DNA of 64,000 nt from Brassica napus (lineage: Eukaryota > Streptophyta > Magnoliopsida > Brassicales > Brassicaceae). This document shows, piece after piece, positions 44,854-57,256 of this stretch (position 1 is its first letter; each line of letters begins with the position of its first letter). The stretch spans positions 19,555,726-19,619,725 of the forward strand of contig NC_063437.1 of assembly GCF_020379485.1 (NCBI RefSeq), in the 5' to 3' direction. A program made the translations under genes and the position numbers. A model generated the notes under the pieces. The model saw only the letters and a list, made by a program, of their open reading frames with translations. It did not search any database and was not told where the DNA came from.

Positions 44854-46112
44854 TCAAGAATCATCTGCATCACTTCCACCTATATGCCTTCCATGGCTAC
44901 TCACCCAGTAGTTGCTTCCATCAGGACCCGATATCTTAAATCTGTCACAACAGTTTTCTTGATTATCAAACAAGAAACTATCATGTTCTTGAAGTTGAAG
45001 TCCTGAAATGTTCTAAATATAACCTTTCAAGAACTGACTTTCCTTCTTTGTACTTCTGGCTCTTCTCATGAGCAGTCTCCTGGTAACACCATACACAACC
45101 AAAGAAAGTTATAACCACACAAGAAAATATGGATGTTTCTTTTTGCAATGTCCCATGTTCTTTCTTACATATCTCCAACCAACTATTGATCCACATGAGA
45201 CACAGAAAATGTCAGCCACTGTATGTTTTCCTGTCATCATCATTCTGTCTTCTGTTTCTCCAATTGTAACATTGGAACTAAACCAGATCATCATCAGAAA
45301 TACCATCCCAATATTAGGAGTACTGGATTATCATCATTTGATATAATCTTTAGGTACTTTAGAAATTAGAAAACTTACACTTTGTTGAAAAGATAAGCTT
45401 TTCCATGCTTACAGTGAAAAGACTGAACAAGAAACACACACCCACATACAAACACATTAGCTAAAGAAAACAACAAATGAAGAATCAGTGAGAGCTTAGT
45501 TAGTGGCTTCAACTGATACTTTGTTCTTCTCAAGAACCAGAAAGTATTCATTCTTTAGACCACAAAGGTATCAAAGATACAAATCTGTTTTTCAGATGAT
45601 TGCTTCTCTCAGATCAGCTAAAGGGGAGCTCAATGTTCAAAACTATGATTTGAATTGATGACAAGTATAGAACCAAAAGTTCAACAATGTAGCCATCCAA
45701 AAAATCAAAGGCTTGTGTTTAAAAAAAAAAAAATCAAAGGCATAGAGTTACTTAATATATAATTTTCTTCATAGGATGATCAAATTAACAGCAATAACAT
45801 TAAAGATGAATTAACTATTTCTCACATAACTGAATCTAATTAACACACAGCCACATCTCTTCTACAGAATCATCTATCACTGATTATCCTCTACAAATCA
45901 AGGAGCATGCAGAGCAATAAAAAACTGATAAACCACAAATTCAGAATAATAATAAAAACAAGAAATAATAAAAAGCCAAAACAGAGAGATTGCAAGAGGC
46001 GGAAAAGAGACAAAACCTTGGAGATGATGTCTTCATATAAAGCAAGATGAGTCTTGCAGTGTTTGCAGCTATAGATCTTCCCTTCAAGATGAACCACAAA
46101 CAACCTCCCCAT
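44854..46112 (-). CDS. Yippee family zinc-binding protein (At2g40110-like)
   Basis: Five exons on the minus strand: 46112-46017, 45422-45379, 45277-45169, 45079-45024, 44941-44854; exactly 130 residues. The Yippee fold binds one zinc through two CxxC pairs; here [10 protein letters not shown] near the N-terminus and [12 protein letters not shown] in the middle. Other conserved parts are [14 protein letters not shown] and the glycine-rich [13 protein letters not shown] region. The C-terminal tail ([20 protein letters not shown], ending SDADDS) is typical of plant members. Yippee proteins are highly conserved; in animals they belong to ubiquitin-ligase complexes and cell-cycle control, and the plant role is little known. 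One exon is only 44 bases. All splice phases agree. Confidence 0.9.
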
Positions 46113-47460
46113 CTTTGATTCAAAAACTCAAAAACTGCAAAACAGAGTTTTCGATCTTAACAAGAAATACCTTTAAATTGACTTTTAGCTTTAGAGAAAA
46201 TCTCAAAACGTTATCTGGCAGAATTGATGTATTGTTTGTTGTGTCGTTAGCAAGAAATGTGGATGGGGAAGGTATAACGTCTGCTCTCAATTATTCACTT
46301 TTTTAATATTCTCTTTTTCTTCTTCAGTCCAGAAAAGTGGAACAACGTGTACTCTTCACCAACTGCATTTTCTATATTCGTTTCTATTCGTTTATTTTAC
46401 TGGTTTATACGCCATAATTATTACACTTTATTTATGCCCTTGTCTATTTTTTTTTGTAGATTTCTTGAAATTATAATTTCATTTTATTAGTTTTTATTTT
46501 AAAACCTAAGAATGTATATAACCAGGTTCCCTGATTTTCTAGACAACCCTAAGATATGGTTTCAATTTTGTTCCCAATAAAAATCAAATTTAAAATTATT
46601 GACGGATTTACATTTTGCCCCAACCTAACTCTTACCGTTACCACTAGGTTATATTGGTTTGCATTTCTTTAGTTACAACAAGCTGGTGTTGCAAAAGTAA
46701 CATATTATCTCGTTTTGTGTACATGTAAGCTATTATGAGATGATTTTAAACTTTGGTACTATTTGTATCATGCAAAGTTAAACCGTATTAGTCCCGGAAG
46801 AAACGAGACCAACACCTTCGCTCTTTCTCTTCTTTACTTTTTTTTTTTTTTTGAAAGAAATTCTCTTCTTTACTTTTGACCAAACCTCTTTGCTTTTACG
46901 TGACGTATTGCCAAGAAAAATATTCGCCTCCTTTATATTATTTAATTACCAAGAAAAATATCATATCTTCTGAAGAATATGACAAAGGAGGATTTGTTAA
47001 CTTTTCAAAAGTCAATATAATAATGAGCCACTATTCGTATTTTCAAATTAAACGAATACAATATATCGATTGATAATATTTTCTAAAATGTTGAACGTCC
47101 ACGTTGGAATTATATCTTTACAGTATGTGAATGAATAATTACCATCTTCAACATGTCCTAAGAAACTTCCACTAATCATGTTTTAAGAAGCCTTATCCCA
47201 GCGCTGTCTTATGTGATTGGTCTCTCTCTTCACCTTATTCTTTTGTGGTGTCTCTATTTTCTTTCACTACATTTTGAAAAAAAAAAACTTTGGTCCCAAT
47301 GGTTGGTGTCTCCATTTAAGGTTTTTCTCTGATTTGTTTTCTTTTGTTTCCTACTTTCTAGCGATCTCTTTTGTCGATTTCACAAAAAAGAAACGATTTT
47401 GGTCCCGGTTGAAGTTCTCTCACTCTTTAAACCCCATTTATTAAAAGCCCATTAGTTTGA
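46113..47460. other. Yippee upstream region and AT-rich DNA
   Basis: No gene seen. The Arabidopsis order has LHCB4.3 in this interval as I recall; no trace of chlorophyll-binding motifs is visible. Confidence 0.4.
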
Positions 47461-47464
47461 TACC

Positions 47465-47945
47465 TTGACAATCGGGGACTACCCTCCATATATTTATATC
47501 ATAGAAATCTCATCACCTCAAGCTCTGGAGGCCTTGAACAATCCATACAGATTCCCGGGTTTGTCCCACTTAATTGAGTGTACTCGTCAAGCTCTATCTT
47601 GTTTCCAAAGCTGTTTGGTGGAAGTTGTGAATGTTTTTGCAAATAGAGTAGCAGATCAGATTGCTGTCAGCATTACGAATGATGGACGATGGAGTTCTTT
47701 TATTGCTCATGGATGTCCAAGTTGGCTCAATGACACTATTTTTGCTGAGGCAGTTAACTCTCCATCTTTATACTCAGGTTGAAGCTGCCATAGCCTGTTT
47801 TAATGGAGTATGAAGCCATGGTTTTATCTCTTTACCCTTCGTAGGGTATTTGTTTCTCAAGCACCTAGTGGTGTTAGTTCTGTCTGTTATTTTTCTTCGT
47901 TTCTTTTTTTCCTTCAAACTTTCTGTTGGAGTTCAAACACTTGAA
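47465..47945 (+). mobile_element. Degenerate LINE-derived RNase H fragment
   Basis: An open stretch contains SPQALEALNNPYRFPGLSHL, FQSCLVEVVNVFANRVADQI and a trailing SWLNDTIFAEAV, the second half of an RVT_3 RNase H domain with the HxxNxxAD-like end altered to FANRVADQI. The first half, including the first catalytic Asp, is gone. The fragment is older than the one at 12.2 kb; there is no clear tail or target duplication. Confidence 0.6.
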
Positions 47946-48159
47946 GTGATTTCAATGACAAAAAAAACGTAGAGTTTGCAACAGGTGGAAGGTAGAAAGA
48001 AACATGACAAGAAGCAGGGAAATCAATGAACAGTTTTCGCGAAGACTTTCTTTCACTTATTAATTAAATAGATTGATGTATCTTATATCGATAATGCAAA
48101 TATGTTGGGTATACAAGATAAGTATATGATCTTAAAATGGTTGCTTTAGGATTATATAA

Positions 48160-48431
48160 GAGCATCTCCAACCCCACTCTATTTTTCACTTTAACTCTAT
48201 TTTTCACTCTAAAGTAAAGTTTAGAGTAAAAAATGCTTCAGTGGTACTTTATTTCCCACTCTATAATAGAGTGAAAAATAGGTTTACTCCAAATATAGAG
48301 TAATTTGTTTTTTCTTTGTTCATCACTCTATTTTCTACTCTAAAATAGAGTACCATTGAAGCAAACTCAAACTCTATTATAGAGTTACTCTATTTTAGAC
48401 TAAAAAATAGAGTAAGCCATTGGAGATGGTC
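48160..48431. mobile_element. MITE with GAGCATCTCC termini and TAA target duplication
   Basis: Starts GAGCATCTCCAACCCCACTC and ends, in reverse complement, GACCATCTCCAATGGCTTAC. TAA flanks both ends (48157-48159, 48432-48434). The interior is made of CTCTATTTT/AAAATAGAG palindromic repeats, so the whole 272-base element folds back on itself. Ends, size and TAA duplication fit Tourist/Harbinger-type MITEs. Confidence 0.85.
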
Positions 48432-48434
48432 TAA

Positions 48435-49210
48435 GAAGTGTTGATGACGCATAATGGCATTCACAATACATTTGTTCTAATGCTTACTTTTTGGTCGAAA
48501 ATGCTTGCTTACTTACAACTAAACAAAATTCATAAAATATATACAAAACGGAGAGATTTTTTTTTAAATGCCTTGGGCATCTTTTCTCATTGATTTTTCT
48601 TTTTTTTTTTGAAAAATCTTTTCTTTTCTCATTGATGAACTCTAGGTATTTTTTTTTAAAACTCTAGGTTATTACAAAACAAACAAAACTATATTATATA
48701 CAAATCTAACTAACTAATCTAATATCAAAGCTAACAACTGCCAATTCATCGGAGTTGTCTTGCATTAAAATATGTATAATTCTCATTAGGTGATATACGC
48801 CCCACTATCTGTTCCTCCCGCCTTTACAGACTGTCTTTTGCCCTTTGGATCTTTCTATTAACAGGAAGAAAAAAAAAAGACAACATTATTAGCAAAATGG
48901 CTCTCAGCTGGGCTCTGCAACTAACAATACTAAAAGTTCCTAACAAATAAACCTAACAGAAATCATTTTTATCCAAAATAAGAGAATATACGTATATTAC
49001 GTAATCAATAAATTAAAAAGAGGATGAGATTTGGGTAAGTTACCTGAAACTTAAAAGCTAAGGAGTTGATGGGTCAACACCAAAGGCAGAAGAAGAAGCT
49101 CCATTCATACGTCGTATACGTATCTTTTATATTTATATACACGTTCGTACAAGGTTACGTCATGGGTGCATGTATTTACAACAAGTATTCGAGTCTCTTG
49201 AAATACGTCG
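48435..49210. other. Intergenic, poly-T-rich, nothing recognised
   Basis: 3' flank of the downstream minus-strand gene. Several T-runs and no coding similarity. Confidence 0.35.
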
Positions 49211-50998
49211 CTATTTGAGTCTCTCTTGTTGGAGGATCTTTTGATATCTCGGGTGCACGTTTTTACATGCTGAAACCTGAAAAAATGGATTAATCAAACA
49301 CATCAGCCTTATCAAATTTTAATTGTTCTATTTTGAGTATTTTTATGCAAAAGGAGATTTGAGATTTGGTCTCTATGAGAACACATCATGTCGCATGCGT
49401 GAGGCGTGACGTGTTATGTCGGATTAAATCATTTAAAATCTTGAAAAGGACGAAGAAAATTAGGTTTACATTGCATGGTACACGGTTTCCACATGAGATT
49501 CTAACCTATATTTTACAAGAAAGTCTTAATACAACTTCAATTTTATTTTACAAGAAAGTCTTAATACAACTTCAATTTTGTTTACAAGAAAATTAGGTTT
49601 ACATTGCATGGTACACGGTTTCAATTTTTTTTTTCTTTTGTTCAATTTTGTTTTCTTTTGTTTGTGATTTAAATGCAAGTTAAAATTCAAATCTTCTCCC
49701 AACCAAACAAGTTGTAAAGAACCTAGATCCTCAAGTCATGACATGTATCAAACATTGACTATAACATCCAGTCATCCACATGCTAAAACTATTTCTGACC
49801 CAGTCTGACAAGGATTCATATCTTTATTATGCAGGTTAAAATCTAAAAACAACAACTCATACTAGATTTGAAAACAATGCAACTTGGTGTCATTGGCCCT
49901 ACACTAGCTTTCAGTGTAACCAATAAAATAAAATTAAAATAATAAATTTATGTAATGGCAAGGAAGAAGAAGAGTAAGTGGACTTACAGCTTCTATGTCG
50001 ATCTTGAAGACGAGAAGCTTTCGTCTCTCTCTACAACTTGTTCTATACGCTACAACTATATGACCGATGGCTAAAACAGAGGAGCAGAGAAACAGAGCAA
50101 CTTCCGCCGCTTTGAAGTAACTATCTCCGCCGTCTCCGTTCGCCGGCTCGCCGAACACGAACGCAGCTTTTAGCGAAACGTAGATCAGAGAAGAAACTGA
50201 GCAGATCATCGTTATCATCAGATATGGACCTCTCGATAACTTGGGTCCGTCGCAAAGCCCGTAAACGCCTGTGTCAACAAAACAAAAGCAAAATTTTGTT
50301 AATGTGTGAAACAGAGTATGCAGTTCAGGAACAGAGCACTTTTGATTTAGAGTCATGGGCTCTTGCAAAGTTTGAATCTTTACTATTGTTAGGAACATAG
50401 CAATGTGTGAAACAGAGTATGCAATTCAGAAACAGAGCATTGTTGATTCAGAGAGTCATGGGCTCTTGTAAAGTTTGAATCTTTACTATTGTTCAGGAAC
50501 AGAGCAAGCATTTTCAATGTGTGAAACAGAGTATTAAATTCAGGAACAGAGCACTTTTGATGCAGAGTCATGGGCTCTTGCAAAGTTTGAATCTTTACAA
50601 TTGTTCAGGAACAGAGCAAGCATTTTTCAATGTGTGAAACAGAGTATGCAATTCAGAAACAGAGTACTCTTGATGCAGAGTCATAGGCTCTTGTAAAGTT
50701 TGAATTTTTTTTACTTACAGAGTATAACGGCGGATCTAACGATGGAGATCAGTGGAATATCGATGAGGGAGTGGCGGAAATCGTAGTTGGTGAGATGAGA
50801 AGAGAGGTTCGCCGGCGCAGAGAGGCGGTGGAGGAGGGCGGAAGGGAGGAGAGCGTCTGCAACGGCGAGGAAGATGGGAGCAGAGACGAGGAGAAAAGAG
50901 AGGAACATTGTGAACAAAACGAATACAGTTTTGATGCCTCTCCATAGAGAAGACCAGAACCTTCTGCTTTTGCTGATCTCTTCTTTGCTAAAACCCAT
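49211..50998 (-). CDS. Conserved plant membrane protein (At2g40095-like)
   Basis: Three exons on the minus strand: 50998-50719, 50268-49988 and 49276-49211; 208 residues. The homologue is annotated as alpha/beta-hydrolase related, but I see no hydrolase catalytic triad. What is visible is a multi-pass membrane protein: hydrophobic spans TVFVLFTMFLSFLLVSAPIF, a region LIDIPLISIVRSAVIL, YLMITMICSVSSLIYVSL and VALFLCSSVLAIGHIVVAY. A conserved DGPKLSRGPYL loop follows the second span, and the end VSACKNVHPRYQKILQQERL faces a water phase. The last exon codes only 21 residues and lies some 700 bases from exon 2. Intron 1 contains four tandem 100-115 base repeats. Function unknown. Confidence 0.85.
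49458..49623. repeat. Direct duplications within intron 2 of the membrane-protein gene
   Basis: AAAATTAGGTTTACATTGCA with its continuation through ATGGTACACGGTTTC occurs at about 49458 and again at about 49588. Between them, TTTTACAAGAAAGTCTTAAT plus following bases is repeated in tandem (about 49511 and 49547). Confidence 0.8.
50299..50705. repeat. Four tandem 100-115 base repeats in intron 1
   Basis: Units begin at about 50300, 50403, 50517 and 50629, each with AATGTGTGAAACAGAGTATG, then TTCAGGAACAGAGCA-like sequence, AGAGTCATGGGCTCTTG and AAAGTTTGAATCTTTAC. Units are 85-95 percent alike by eye. The array fills almost the whole intron, right up to the splice sites. Confidence 0.92.
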
Positions 50999-53900
50999 AT
51001 CGAATCAGGTTACAGAGGTACAGAGATAGAGAGAGGATTTATTTTGAGTGATGATTGTTTTAGAGAGAAGGTGTTCAGAGATTTTTGAGGGGGTTTTAAA
51101 AGCGATGATGACGAGGAGGATGATGATGCTCAGATAACTACTAGTATGTTGTTCATTTATAGAATTAGTGATTTTCTCGTTGGACTTTGGAATAATGAAT
51201 ATATAATTGCTGGCAAACAAAAATGAATATAGAATTATTGGATTAGCTTGTTCATTTTTTTTTCTATATATCAATAATCATTGTTAAATTTGAGCTTTTT
51301 TTTATTTGACCAAAATTTTTTTTGAGCTTTTTATTCTATTAACGTGTCTTTAATTCACTTATATTACATACATATCAGAATCATAATACCATTAAAAAAA
51401 AAAGACAACGAAGCTAAGTAAAGACAATTGTGATCAATCCTAAGATTTTTGTGTCATATTTTTTATTTATTTGTGGGATGATTTTTTTACACCAATTGTT
51501 TAATCAGTTTTCTTTTTGCAAATGATTAATCACTGGAATATTTAAAGTATAAAGCAAGAAACAATGATTTTTCAAAACCCAAAATAGGGGACACAAAGCG
51601 GATATCTGAGTTTTCAGAGGTATTTTTGATCCGGTTTGTTTCATCTGAATAATCAATTATCCGATCTAATCGATTCGTATCCATCCAGATATCTGGAAAA
51701 TTTTAGATTTTTGATCGAATATTTGATTTGATCCATAAAATTAAAAAATAATAATATTTTATGACAAAAAATTATTTACTTTTTAAAATTATAATAACTA
51801 ATATAATAAATTAAGTAAATAAAAATACAATAAAATATAAAATTTATATAACTTATATAATTTTAAATATATGTATATATGAATATAACGTATCAGATCA
51901 GATATATGTTACTAAAAATCTTAGTATTTGTGATTTGTTTTGTTTCTTACGGATATTGCATATTGGTATTTGATTTGTTTCATAGAGTCATAGATATCTA
52001 GATTTTTTTGGTTCGAATTGAAACGGATAAGGAACCGAATCAAAATTTATAGATATTTTTTCCATTCCTAACAAAGGTGAATAGTCTATTGGAGTATGTT
52101 GATTTCTATATGTCTTCTATATTTAAATCAACTTGATTCTCATTTGTCATTTTTCTTTGTATGTCTCTTTATACAAACTTGATGTTATTTTTTTAAGATA
52201 AACCATATCTACTATAAGGTAGTCTGGGTGAAATGAAATGAATTGATTACGATTGACATATCAATTATAGTGTTATAATTATGAAACTATATATATGGTA
52301 AACTTTGTAAAATATACGCAATATTATGAAATTATATATTAAGAGTTTTTTTCCATAAAATTCAAAAGTTATCATATAATTTTAGATTCTGTAGATCTAA
52401 ACTATCAGCTTTTCATATTTTCTATAAATTTACGTTTCCCTTTTTGTTTACATTAAAATACGATTTAAGACTTAGTCTGCTGAATTTTTTTGAAAAAAAA
52501 AACATTGCTGAAATTTCTGATAACAAAAACCTTCCAAAACATACGTTAGGAAAACGTAAAACATCCTAAATAACTAGAAACCGAGATATTCTAGAGAAAC
52601 TTCCAGGTCTTTGAGTAATTGACTAGTGATTTTCCAAGTTGACTATGACTTATAAATATTGTTTTGAAGTGTTCGTAATGTTCAGATTATAGCCGCCGTA
52701 TAATAACGGTAATACCTAAAAAAAGCGTGAAGCATAGAAAAATCTCAAATAGTTGTGAATGTTTCATAATTTGTCCTTATTTTCATTTGTAACTAATAGA
52801 GCCAAAATGGAGTCGAATACTTTAGAATGATCACAAAATGGCTATCGTTTTCTAGAAGTCATCCTTGATAAAATAAAGTTAAGTCCACGCCATGCCCATC
52901 CCCTCCCGCCGAATGTAATGAACCAAGACTCGTTAACACAAATATAAACGGGAATGGAGGAACCGACCGATTTTAACAATGTGACCACATGCCACTTATA
53001 TTGGCCGAACGTATCTCAACTCTCAAGGTTCTATTTTATATTTTGTTTACAGTACTGTGCATTTGATATATAAAACTGAATAGTAAACAAACACTAAACA
53101 AACCGAATCCATCTAATAATATTCTATTTCGTGTTAGATTGAGATCTTCAATGCTTTCTCGTCTAATGCTACCAAGCAAACACAGGAAGAAATAAATGTA
53201 TGATTGCTTTTTTCTTATCAAACTTCCTTTTGTCTTGTCGTCTTGTCAAACTATGTTAAACGGTGCATATGAATATGCTTGTTAAATTACATTGCCAATT
53301 TAGTTTTACGCAAATAAACCATAGAAACTCTAGTTAGACGTATCTATGCGTGAGTGTGTATATTAGTCAATTCATGGTACTGGGAATGTATATATATGTT
53401 TAGCGAAACATATTTGGAGATTTCGCATATTAAGATATTTTATGCGTAACTTAGATTAAAGTAATTATTCACTTATTCTTACATGGAATACATAAGTAGC
53501 AATCTGTATCACACTCTACAGCGCACACACCGAAGATGAGAATAACCGAACAATAGTAAATTGTTGTTACACTGAACAATGGTAAACTCACGTAACTATG
53601 TTATAGATAATAGATTGTTTGTTTCAGTCATACACTATGCTTGACAGCTTGAGCATGAAGCTGAAAACAATTAATGTCACACCAACCAAATAACTAAGTT
53701 TTCATTAACAAAAAGTCCGAACAAAAAAAAAAGATTTAGGGAGGAATATAATGTAAAGAGTTTAGGCCTACGAAACTGACAGGAAGTGAAGAAGGATATA
53801 TCCAAAGCCAAGCCATTGTAATTCACCAAAGACATACACACTTCCTTCAAAGCCTCTTTCTCATTTCATATAGACACAAGTCATCGTCCATATCTTTTAA

Positions 53901-54440
53901 AGTAGCATGTACTAGCTTATGTACGCATGTGGTTGCTAGATGAAATGAGTGAAAGTTTACCGAAAGTTGGTGTCTCTAGCCCGGCTAAATCGTACATTAC
54001 GCCCTATGCAAAATTTGTTTTTATAAAAGTAATACAAATAATTTGTAAAAAGAAAAGATCTATTTAAGAAAAAAAAAAGAACTTTAAATTCTAACTAAAA
54101 ACTTTGAAAAAAAATTGATCCCAGTGCAATTCTTGATTCATAACATAAGATCGTTTGATCCGATATGTTTATACAGCCTTGTATGTGTTTATCTATATAT
54201 TCATCTTTTGACATGCACTTCTTGAAATAATTTCCTATAGATTATGCATTTGATTAACTGTCTATTCTGAAGAATTCATGTGTGGTCATACTTTTTTATT
54301 TTCTGTTCCTTTTTTTTGGTAAAAATATTAAAATTTTATACCATTTTCAGATGCTTTTAACAGAAGTTACACAAATACGAGTAGCAGAAAATTAAATTAA
54401 ACAACTACAGGAAAAGAGAAGAAGAAGCAACATCTATGAT
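50999..54440. other. Long intergenic region with repeat-like segment
   Basis: About 3.4 kb without a gene. The part 51590-52080 is rich in GGATAT/ATATCC and GATCCGGTTT motifs, a style common in old Brassicaceae transposons, but I cannot find its ends. From memory, ATH9 should lie in this interval in Arabidopsis; no ABC1-kinase motifs are visible. Confidence 0.4.
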
Positions 54441-54659
54441 CTACTGGACAAAGAAACAATTAAACCGAAGACTACCTAGTAGAGCAGAGGCATTGGCTTG
54501 ACCACGCAGAGCATTGCCAAATGGTGATGATACCTTTGATGATACATGAGACCACATTTTGATAATATTGGCTTCCCCGCAACACTGCTCCAATTGATTG
54601 ATACCACCCCAGACAGCTTTGCAAACACAGTTGATGAAGACAGAGCCTCCCACTACCAA
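54441..54659 (-). other. Possible gene fragment, unidentified
   Basis: A 72-residue open frame on the minus strand has protein-like composition: VFINCVCKAVWGGINQLEQC, ANIIKMWSHVSSKVSSPFGN, ALRGQANASALLGSLRF. Codon use looks more like coding DNA than the AT-rich flanks. I do not recognise a family, and no adjoining exons are evident. It could be a relic of a lost gene. Confidence 0.3.
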
Positions 54660-54872
54660 AACTCAGTGAAAAATGTGAGGATATTTTCAGGAAGTTATTT
54701 CCCCATATTGAAGAGTATGTTTATATTGAAACTTTATCTCCTCTAAGCTAGTGACAATGGATGGTGCATGCCCAAGTGATTCAGGCCCTATGAAAGATTA
54801 AATTAAAAAAAGATTGAACCGGGATGGTACAGTTCTGTTCGCAATTTGATTTTGGTTTAATCAGAGTAAACC

Positions 54873-55076
54873 GTGGCCATCATATCCTCTTCTCTTGTCG
54901 TCACTCAACGCTCAAATCTCTTCTCTCCTTGGCAGTCGCGACTCCTCCGTGACCATCTCCGCCGCTCAAAATCTCCCGTCAAATCGCTAATTGCACCGCA
55001 TCCGGTAAACTTCTCGTCTCTCTCCTCCGTATCCAACAATTCGCTTTGTCTGTTTTTAACCTTCACAAAACCCTAA
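54873..55076 (+). other. Possible orphan first exon with transit-peptide-like sequence, or PSF3 leader
   Basis: An open frame starting MAIISSSLVVTQRSNLF is rich in Ser and Arg and lacks acids in its first part, like a plastid or mitochondrial transit peptide. A GTAAAC donor candidate follows the PHP codons at about 55005. No matching second exon is found. It may simply be part of the 5' leader of PSF3, which begins 130 bases further on. Confidence 0.3.
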
Positions 55077-55202
55077 ATTGAAATTGAGGGCTTTCCAATC
55101 GCATAACGCATTGTCGAAATCTGATTGATGGGTATTGATTTTCTGTCATGTAATTCATTTTTCTCGATCAAATTTCGAAGCTTGGCTTGTGGAGATCAGA
55201 GC

Positions 55203-56480
55203 ATGGCCAAGTACTACTATGACATTGACGACATACTTACAGAGGAAGAGGTTAAGCTTCTTCTTCTTCTTCTTCTTCTTCTTCTTCTCTTCTCATTTGT
55301 CAAATCAAATAATCTTTTTGTTTGTTTGTTTGTTTTTGGTTAACTTTGCAGTTTGCTCCTGTGTTGTTTCATAAACCAGCAAATGGAGTGACTATTGACC
55401 CAAGTGCCGAGACAAACTCTGTTAGTCTTCTTTTTTAGCAAACTTTCATTGCCTTTGTGTTTTGAGTTCTCTCACGGTTTATGTTTGTGTTTCCCTGCAG
55501 GTTGAGCAAGGTGCCAAAGTGGAGTTACCCTTCTGGCTTGCTCATGAGTTGCATTTGAGACAAGCTGTTTCCATTAACCTTCCTGCCTGTTTCGACCAAA
55601 AGTAAGTGAACTTACTGTATTCAAGATCCTCTTTTCTTTCTTTGTGCTTATCTAGCAGCTCCATGAACTCTTATTCGTTTGTTTCTTTTTTCCCTTTGAA
55701 GCTCTCTCTTAGCTTTATGTGTGTTTATGCAGGACGAGGCTGGAAATACAAGCTGATGCAGCGTGTGTGGATCTTAGATCACGATGTCCTTACTTCTACG
55801 AGTTCGGTTGCAAGTTACAGCCTTTGTGAGTCCTTCCTTCCCCCATTTTTTATTATCATTCATCTTTCACTTGTTTCTTTCCTGGTGTCATTATGTTCTT
55901 TGATCTTCTAATAAGCACATGTTTTGGCGCATTTAGTTCTTTGTGTTTCAAAAGGTCATCCTAAGCTCAATCTGCCACATGAGATTTTTGCATTGGAAAG
56001 AAAATAGCTAATTGGTTAAGGTGTTCACTGACGTTTTATTGCAACAGATTTATGAAATTTTAAGCAACTTTTCTTAAAGTCTTTGTCTGTGATCTCACTA
56101 GTCTGGTCTACATCTCCATGTTTTTCACAATATTTTTTGTCTCTTTGATCTGGAAACAGAGTTACTGATAGAACGCTCGGAATCTTGCTATCGACTGCGT
56201 TTAAGATCAGATACAAGGAGAGGCTGACAAAAGTTTTCACTGCAACTCATTTAACAGCTTCCAAGTTCTTGCCATTCTTGACTATAGAAGAAACTAACTG
56301 TAATTAAAGCCCCTTTTTAACTCTTGTTTTTTTTTAAAAATTAATTAATTACCATTGTTTGTTTCTTGTGTAGTGTACGAAGCAGCTCACTTGTCTATGA
56401 CAGCCTTCAAGAAATGGAGAACGGGAGGTCCTCGTTTCCAGAGAGCTTCGATACTCGGAAGAAAACGCAAGGAATCTTAA
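55203..56480 (+). CDS. PSF3: GINS complex subunit PSF3 (DNA replication)
   Basis: Six exons: 55203-55250, 55352-55420, 55501-55601, 55733-55825, 56160-56299, 56374-56480; 185 residues. GINS joins CDC45 and MCM2-7 to form the replicative helicase in the nucleus. Start MAKYYYDIDDILTEEE matches PSF3 (YYDIDDI). Further family segments are KVELPFWLAHELHLRQAV, INLPACFDQKTRLEIQADAA, CVDLRSRCPYFYEFGCKL, and the C-terminal LSMTAFKKWRTGGPRFQRAS. Arabidopsis has PSF3 genes at At1g19080 and At3g55490 as I recall, the latter in the duplicate of this block, so this may be a retained duplicate lost from Arabidopsis chromosome 2. Intron 1 contains a (CTT)n run at about 55257-55287. All phases agree; it looks functional. 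Confidence 0.92.
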
Positions 56481-57250
56481 TTAAATTGAGGTCCCTAAAC
56501 GCTTCTTTGTTGTTTCATCAACTTTAATTCTCTTTGAAGATTCGAGTTGTTTGTATGTTGTCATTGCATGATGATGTTTAGAATCATTTCATTATCTTAT
56601 TAGTAATTATCAGACAATAGTGTGTTTGTGTTATATAAATATCTCAAAGATGATATGACAAGATAAGATTAGGTTCTCTCTTTGTTGATTGTGGTAGAGA
56701 ACCAATTACATTTTGGTAGAATTGTTGAATCAAACAGTGATATGTATCTGATTTATTGACTGAAACTAAAACCAAATCATGTGGCTATTATATTCATGTT
56801 CTTGAATAGGTAAGTGAAATTCAATTGTTCTTCTGTTACGGTTTATTATAGTTTTATTACCTTCCTTACTAAAAGCTCTTCATAGATTTTCTAATGAAAT
56901 ACAAATTAAAAAAAGGATTTGATTTCAACTAATAGTAACTAGTAAGGTTCAAGTATAAGGTTACTGACCAATATCAAAAGAAAGATAACAATTAGAGATT
57001 CAATTGAGTTTTGATGAGAAAATTGTCAAGTTGAATTGATATTTTTGTAATGTCTTGAATTTTGATTGTCAGATATTTTTAGTGTGTTACTAAATATCTA
57101 ACGAATAAAACTAAAAAGTGTTATAAGACGTAAGTTTTTAGAAATTGGAAAATGAGCTCATGCATTATGGGAATATGGTTCTGCACCGTGGCAATTCATA
57201 TACAATATACTTTTATCTCCGATCTCTTTATTCATGTAAAAGATTCACTT
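56481..57250. other. Intergenic, nothing recognised
   Basis: 3' flank of PSF3 and distal ELF4 upstream DNA; AT-rich. Confidence 0.4.
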
Positions 57251-57256
57251 CACAAT

